A DNA stretch of 64,000 nt from Winogradskyella jejuensis. Lineage in GTDB: Bacteria; Bacteroidota; Bacteroidia; Flavobacteriales; Flavobacteriaceae. The translations under genes were made by a program, and so were the position numbers. The notes under the pieces were generated by a model. It had not been told where the DNA came from, did not search any database, and worked only from the letters and a program-made list of their open reading frames with translations. The stretch spans positions 558,001 to 622,000 of the forward strand of contig NZ_FQWS01000002.1 of NCBI RefSeq assembly GCF_900129745.1. The letters run 5' to 3'. Position 1 is the first letter of the stretch; the number at the start of each line of letters is the position of its first letter. Positions 61,641-64,000 of the stretch are shown here, in pieces.

Positions 61641-62552
61641 TTATTTTCTCGGATGAAATGTATTGATAACTTTGTTTAGCTGAGATTTATCTATGTGGGT
61701 ATAAATCTCTGTTGTTGTTATGCTTTCGTGTCCTAGCATCATTTGTATAGCACGGAGGTCCGCACCATTTTCTAATAGATGTGTAGCAAAAGAGTGTCTA
61801 AATGTATGCGGAGAAACCGTTTTCTTAAGCCCAACCTTTTCTACAAGTTTTTTTATAATTGTAAAAATCATAGCCCTTGTGAGCTGATTTCCTTTATAGT
61901 TTAAGAATAAAATATCTTTAGCTTCAGATGCAACATCTATTTGTTTTCTGATATCTAGCCAGATTTTAATAAGCTTCTGCGTGCTTTTCCCGATTGGAAC
62001 AAAACGCTCTTTGTTCCCTTTTCCAGTTACTTTTATAAATCCCTCTTGAAAAAATAAATCCGAAATTTTAAGATGAGTTAATTCGCTTACTCGAAGCCCA
62101 CAGCTGTAAAGACTTTCTATAATGGCCTTGTTACGATGACCAAGATTAACACCTCTAAACTGATAATTAAGGTCTATAGCAGCTATAATTTGGTCTATAT
62201 CTTCAATAGATAGTGTATCTGGGAGTTTTAGTCCTAAACGTGGTGATTCTATTTGGTCGACAGGATTGGTTTCTCTATAATTTTCAAAAACTAAGTAATC
62301 AAAGAAGTTCCGAAGTCCAGATATTATACGCGCTTGGGTCCTTGCGCTCAAATCTTTAGATATAGTATATATAAATTGTTGAATAGTACCTTGACTAATA
62401 TCTATTGGAGAAACTATATGATTGTAATTGTCATTTAAGTAAGATATGAGTCGTTTTATATCGTAGTTATAGTTGTTAATAGTATTGTCAGACAGCCCTC
62501 TTTCTAATCTTAGAAAGTGTTCAAAATCAGTGATTAAAGAGCTCCATTTCAT
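61641..62552 (-). CDS. xerD: Tyrosine recombinase XerD
   Basis: A 303-residue site-specific recombinase. The N-terminal SAM-like DNA-binding part (ITDFEHFLRLERGLSDNTINNY) leads to a catalytic domain with R154, K178, H249, R252, H275 and Y284 (CGLRVSELTHL, SPHTFRHSFATHLLENGADL, MMLGHESITTTEIYTHI). The set is complete. Length and place suit the chromosomal XerD that resolves dimers rather than a mobile-element integrase; no element borders are seen nearby. Confidence 0.93.
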   Translation of the reverse strand: MKWSSLITDFEHFLRLERGLSDNTINNYNYDIKRLISYLNDNYNHIVSPIDISQGTIQQFIYTISKDLSARTQARIISGLRNFFDYLVFENYRETNPVDQIESPRLGLKLPDTLSIEDIDQIIAAIDLNYQFRGVNLGHRNKAIIESLYSCGLRVSELTHLKISDLFFQEGFIKVTGKGNKERFVPIGKSTQKLIKIWLDIRKQIDVASEAKDILFLNYKGNQLTRAMIFTIIKKLVEKVGLKKTVSPHTFRHSFATHLLENGADLRAIQMMLGHESITTTEIYTHIDKSQLNKVINTFHPRK

Positions 62553-62768
62553 CGTTTATCTGTATAAATATATCGGTAAAAGTAGGTAAATTGTTTAGTT
62601 TAATTGGGATAATTTAAAACATTTGTTAATATCTAAAAAATTAAAGTATTGATTATCAGTATTTTAAGTTTGTTTGTTTATAAAAATGTTAATAAACCTA
62701 AAAAAGTCATTAAGAATTAGAAAAAAAAGTGTTTAGTTTGCACTATCAATTTTAAAACTTTTAACATT

Positions 62769-63290
62769 ATGAAAAAATTATTATTTGCTGCTTTAGCAGT
62801 ATTCGCGTTTAGTTTTTCTAACGCACAAGATGAAGGTGGTTCAGCTACATCACAAGGTACTTGGTTAATTGAAGCTAATACTGGTAACGCTATGGTTGGT
62901 AGTACAGCCTTTACCTTTACTTCTCAAGATGGTGAATCAGTTTACAACTTAGGTTTAGATGGAGGTTATTTTATTTCTGATGATTTAGCTGTTAGAGTAG
63001 GTTTAGGATTTGGTGGAGATAGTGCTGCTGATACCAATATATTCTCTTACAGATTAGGTGCTAAGTATTATTTAGGAGGAGAATTCCCTATTGGAGTTGA
63101 TTTAACTGGTGCGTCAATTAAAGATGCTCAAGAAAATCCATTATGGTTAGGTTTACAGGGTGGTTATGCTTGGTTTATAACTGATCACATTGCTATTGAG
63201 CCAGGATTACGTTACAACTTATCTTTAAACGAAGATTTTACTGATGAAGGTGTATTCCAATTCAATATTGGTTTCACATTATTCTTATAA
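62769..63290 (+). CDS. Small outer-membrane beta-barrel protein
   Basis: A 173-residue protein with a signal peptide (ends SFSNAQ) and about eight amphipathic strands: TWLIEANTGNAMVG, VYNLGLDGGYFIS, LAVRVGLGFGG, YRLGAKYYLGG, WLGLQGGYAWFI, IEPGLRYNLSL, ending FNIGFTLFL with the barrel-terminal aromatic residue. OmpW/OprF-like in size; function structural or unknown. Strong start context and a strong terminator suggest high expression. Confidence 0.85.
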   Translation: MKKLLFAALAVFAFSFSNAQDEGGSATSQGTWLIEANTGNAMVGSTAFTFTSQDGESVYNLGLDGGYFISDDLAVRVGLGFGGDSAADTNIFSYRLGAKYYLGGEFPIGVDLTGASIKDAQENPLWLGLQGGYAWFITDHIAIEPGLRYNLSLNEDFTDEGVFQFNIGFTLFL

Positions 63291-63308
63291 GAAATTGTAA
63301 ATAAAAAT

Positions 63309-63341
63309 AAAAAGCCGAAGCATTTGCTTCGGCTTTTTTTT
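63309..63341 (+). terminator. Terminator of the beta-barrel gene
   Basis: AAAGCCGAAGC pairs perfectly with GCTTCGGCTTT over ATTT, followed by a long T run. Confidence 0.9.
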
Positions 63342-63399
63342 ATGCTCATTTCTTAAAATCATATGATAATTATCATGTTTGCTTTATTAAGAAAATTAT

Positions 63400-63407
63400 T
63401 ACATTTG
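63400..63407 (+). promoter_or_regulatory. -7 box of the PorT-like gene
   Basis: TACATTTG fits TAnnTTTG; TTTG at 63378-63381, 18 bases upstream, can be the -33 element. The ATG is 36 bases downstream. Confidence 0.5.
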
Positions 63408-63442
63408 GCGATATTAATTAAATTTAAATCAAATCAATTTTT

Positions 63443-64000
63443 ATGAAAAATGTTTTTTTAGTCGGATTGTTATTATCTGTTTCACTCGTTATGGGTCAAT
63501 CTGACAAAGGTGATTTTACTTTAGCACCACAAGTAGGACTTAATCTCTCTAATTATTCAAGTTCCGAGAATCTTAGTAACAAAATTAGAGTAGCATTTAA
63601 TGCTGGTGTAATAGGCGAGTACTATTTTAGTAATAGATGGAGTTTACGCACGGGTTTGGTCTACGACTCAAAGGGAACAAGAATAGAAGAGGCTGGTGAA
63701 GAATTTATCGATAAATTAAATTATATATCTCTACCGTTACATGCCAACTGGCATTTCGGAAGCGGAAGAAATTGGTTTTTAAATTTTGGACCAACACTAA
63801 ACTTTTTGTCAAGTGCAAAGGCTGATATACCAGAAGGAGAAATAGATATTAAGGACACCACTAATTCTTTTGATATTGGTCTTGGTTTAGGTATTGGCTA
63901 TAAATTCAATTTAGATGAAAACACAGAGTTTTTCCTACAATATCAAGGTTATAATGGGTTTGTCAATGTTACGGACGATCTTCCTATTGATTTAAAAAAT
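63443..64000 (+). CDS. PorT-family outer-membrane beta-barrel protein (partial)
   Basis: The first 186 residues of a protein cut by the window end. A signal peptide (MKNVFLVGLLLSVSLVMGQ) is followed by DFTLAPQVGLNLSNYSSSENL, GVIGEYYFSNRWSLRTGLVYDSKG, LNYISLPLHANWHFGSGRNWFLNFGP and SFDIGLGLGIGYKF, the strand pattern of PorT/OMP_b-brl_2 barrels common in Bacteroidota. PorT itself helps type IX secretion, but most family members are uncharacterised. It follows the previous barrel gene with a terminator and a promoter between them. Confidence 0.8.
   Translation, partial: MKNVFLVGLLLSVSLVMGQSDKGDFTLAPQVGLNLSNYSSSENLSNKIRVAFNAGVIGEYYFSNRWSLRTGLVYDSKGTRIEEAGEEFIDKLNYISLPLHANWHFGSGRNWFLNFGPTLNFLSSAKADIPEGEIDIKDTTNSFDIGLGLGIGYKFNLDENTEFFLQYQGYNGFVNVTDDLPIDLKN

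Noticed and set aside
61641-62552. Tyrosine recombinase as sign of an integrated element
   Set aside because: Sequence and length fit housekeeping XerD, and there are no attachment-site repeats, phage genes or composition change around it.

Overview
The window reads as ordinary chromosome of a flavobacterium (Bacteroidota, Flavobacteriaceae; the gene set resembles marine genera such as Winogradskyella or Psychroserpens, but the genus cannot be fixed from sequence alone). Signs are the AT-rich, gene-dense DNA, repeated -7 boxes of the Bacteroidota form TAnnTTTG, near absence of Shine-Dalgarno sequences, a full menaquinone gene set, a TonB-dependent receptor with a carboxypeptidase-like N-terminal domain, family-restricted proteins (DUF6048, DUF6452, DUF6768, CCC-motif protein), and an RNA with the shape and place of 6S RNA. 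No phage, insertion sequence, CRISPR array, tRNA or rRNA was seen.

Layout. 1-3.7 kb: a plus-strand operon for 5-oxoproline use (DUF2891 fragment, Nramp-like transporter, pxpA, pxpB, pxpC). 3.7-8.4 kb: mostly minus-strand genes (RluA-type pseudouridine synthase, acetyltransferase, panB, sdaA, a collagen-stub lipoprotein). 8.7-20.3 kb: plus-strand genes (dnaK, alcohol dehydrogenase, rRNA methyltransferase, nitronate monooxygenase-like flavoprotein, membrane AraC regulator, hydrolase lipoprotein, GT39 transferase, and a ChaN-like lipoprotein behind two BlaI-like operators). 20.7-37.4 kb: serine hydrolase, YtxH protein, and then three groups of menaquinone genes (menI-menF-menD; menB-menA; menC-CPBP protease-menE) interspersed with cvfB, a lipoprotein carbonic anhydrase, an MscS-like channel and an SDR enzyme. 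Together these cover the classical chorismate-to-demethylmenaquinone route except for a clear MenH and the final methyltransferase.

37.4-41.5 kb holds the most unusual locus: a small secreted protein that looks like a von Willebrand A domain without its metal site, followed by a 1142-residue exported protein joining VIT, vWA, carboxypeptidase-like, SusC-type TonB plug (without a barrel), TPR and DUF2135-like parts. 41.5-53 kb: OmpA lipoprotein, GT2, a lone HsdR-N nuclease-like protein, holA, the rlmD-DUF6452-DUF6048 group, an ECF sigma factor with its membrane partner, rocD, small membrane proteins and an Smr protein. 53-64 kb: cysteine desulfurase, TonB-dependent receptor, M23 peptidase, coiled-coil protein, zapA, a 6S-like RNA, rny, xerD and two outer-membrane barrel proteins, the last cut by the window end.

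Non-coding structure adds four points: a two-copy structured intergenic repeat near 13.3 and 22.6 kb, a cruciform-like element near 20.5 kb, a REP-like inverted repeat near 45.1 kb, and a set of promoters whose -7 box ends four bases before the start codon, suggesting leaderless messages.
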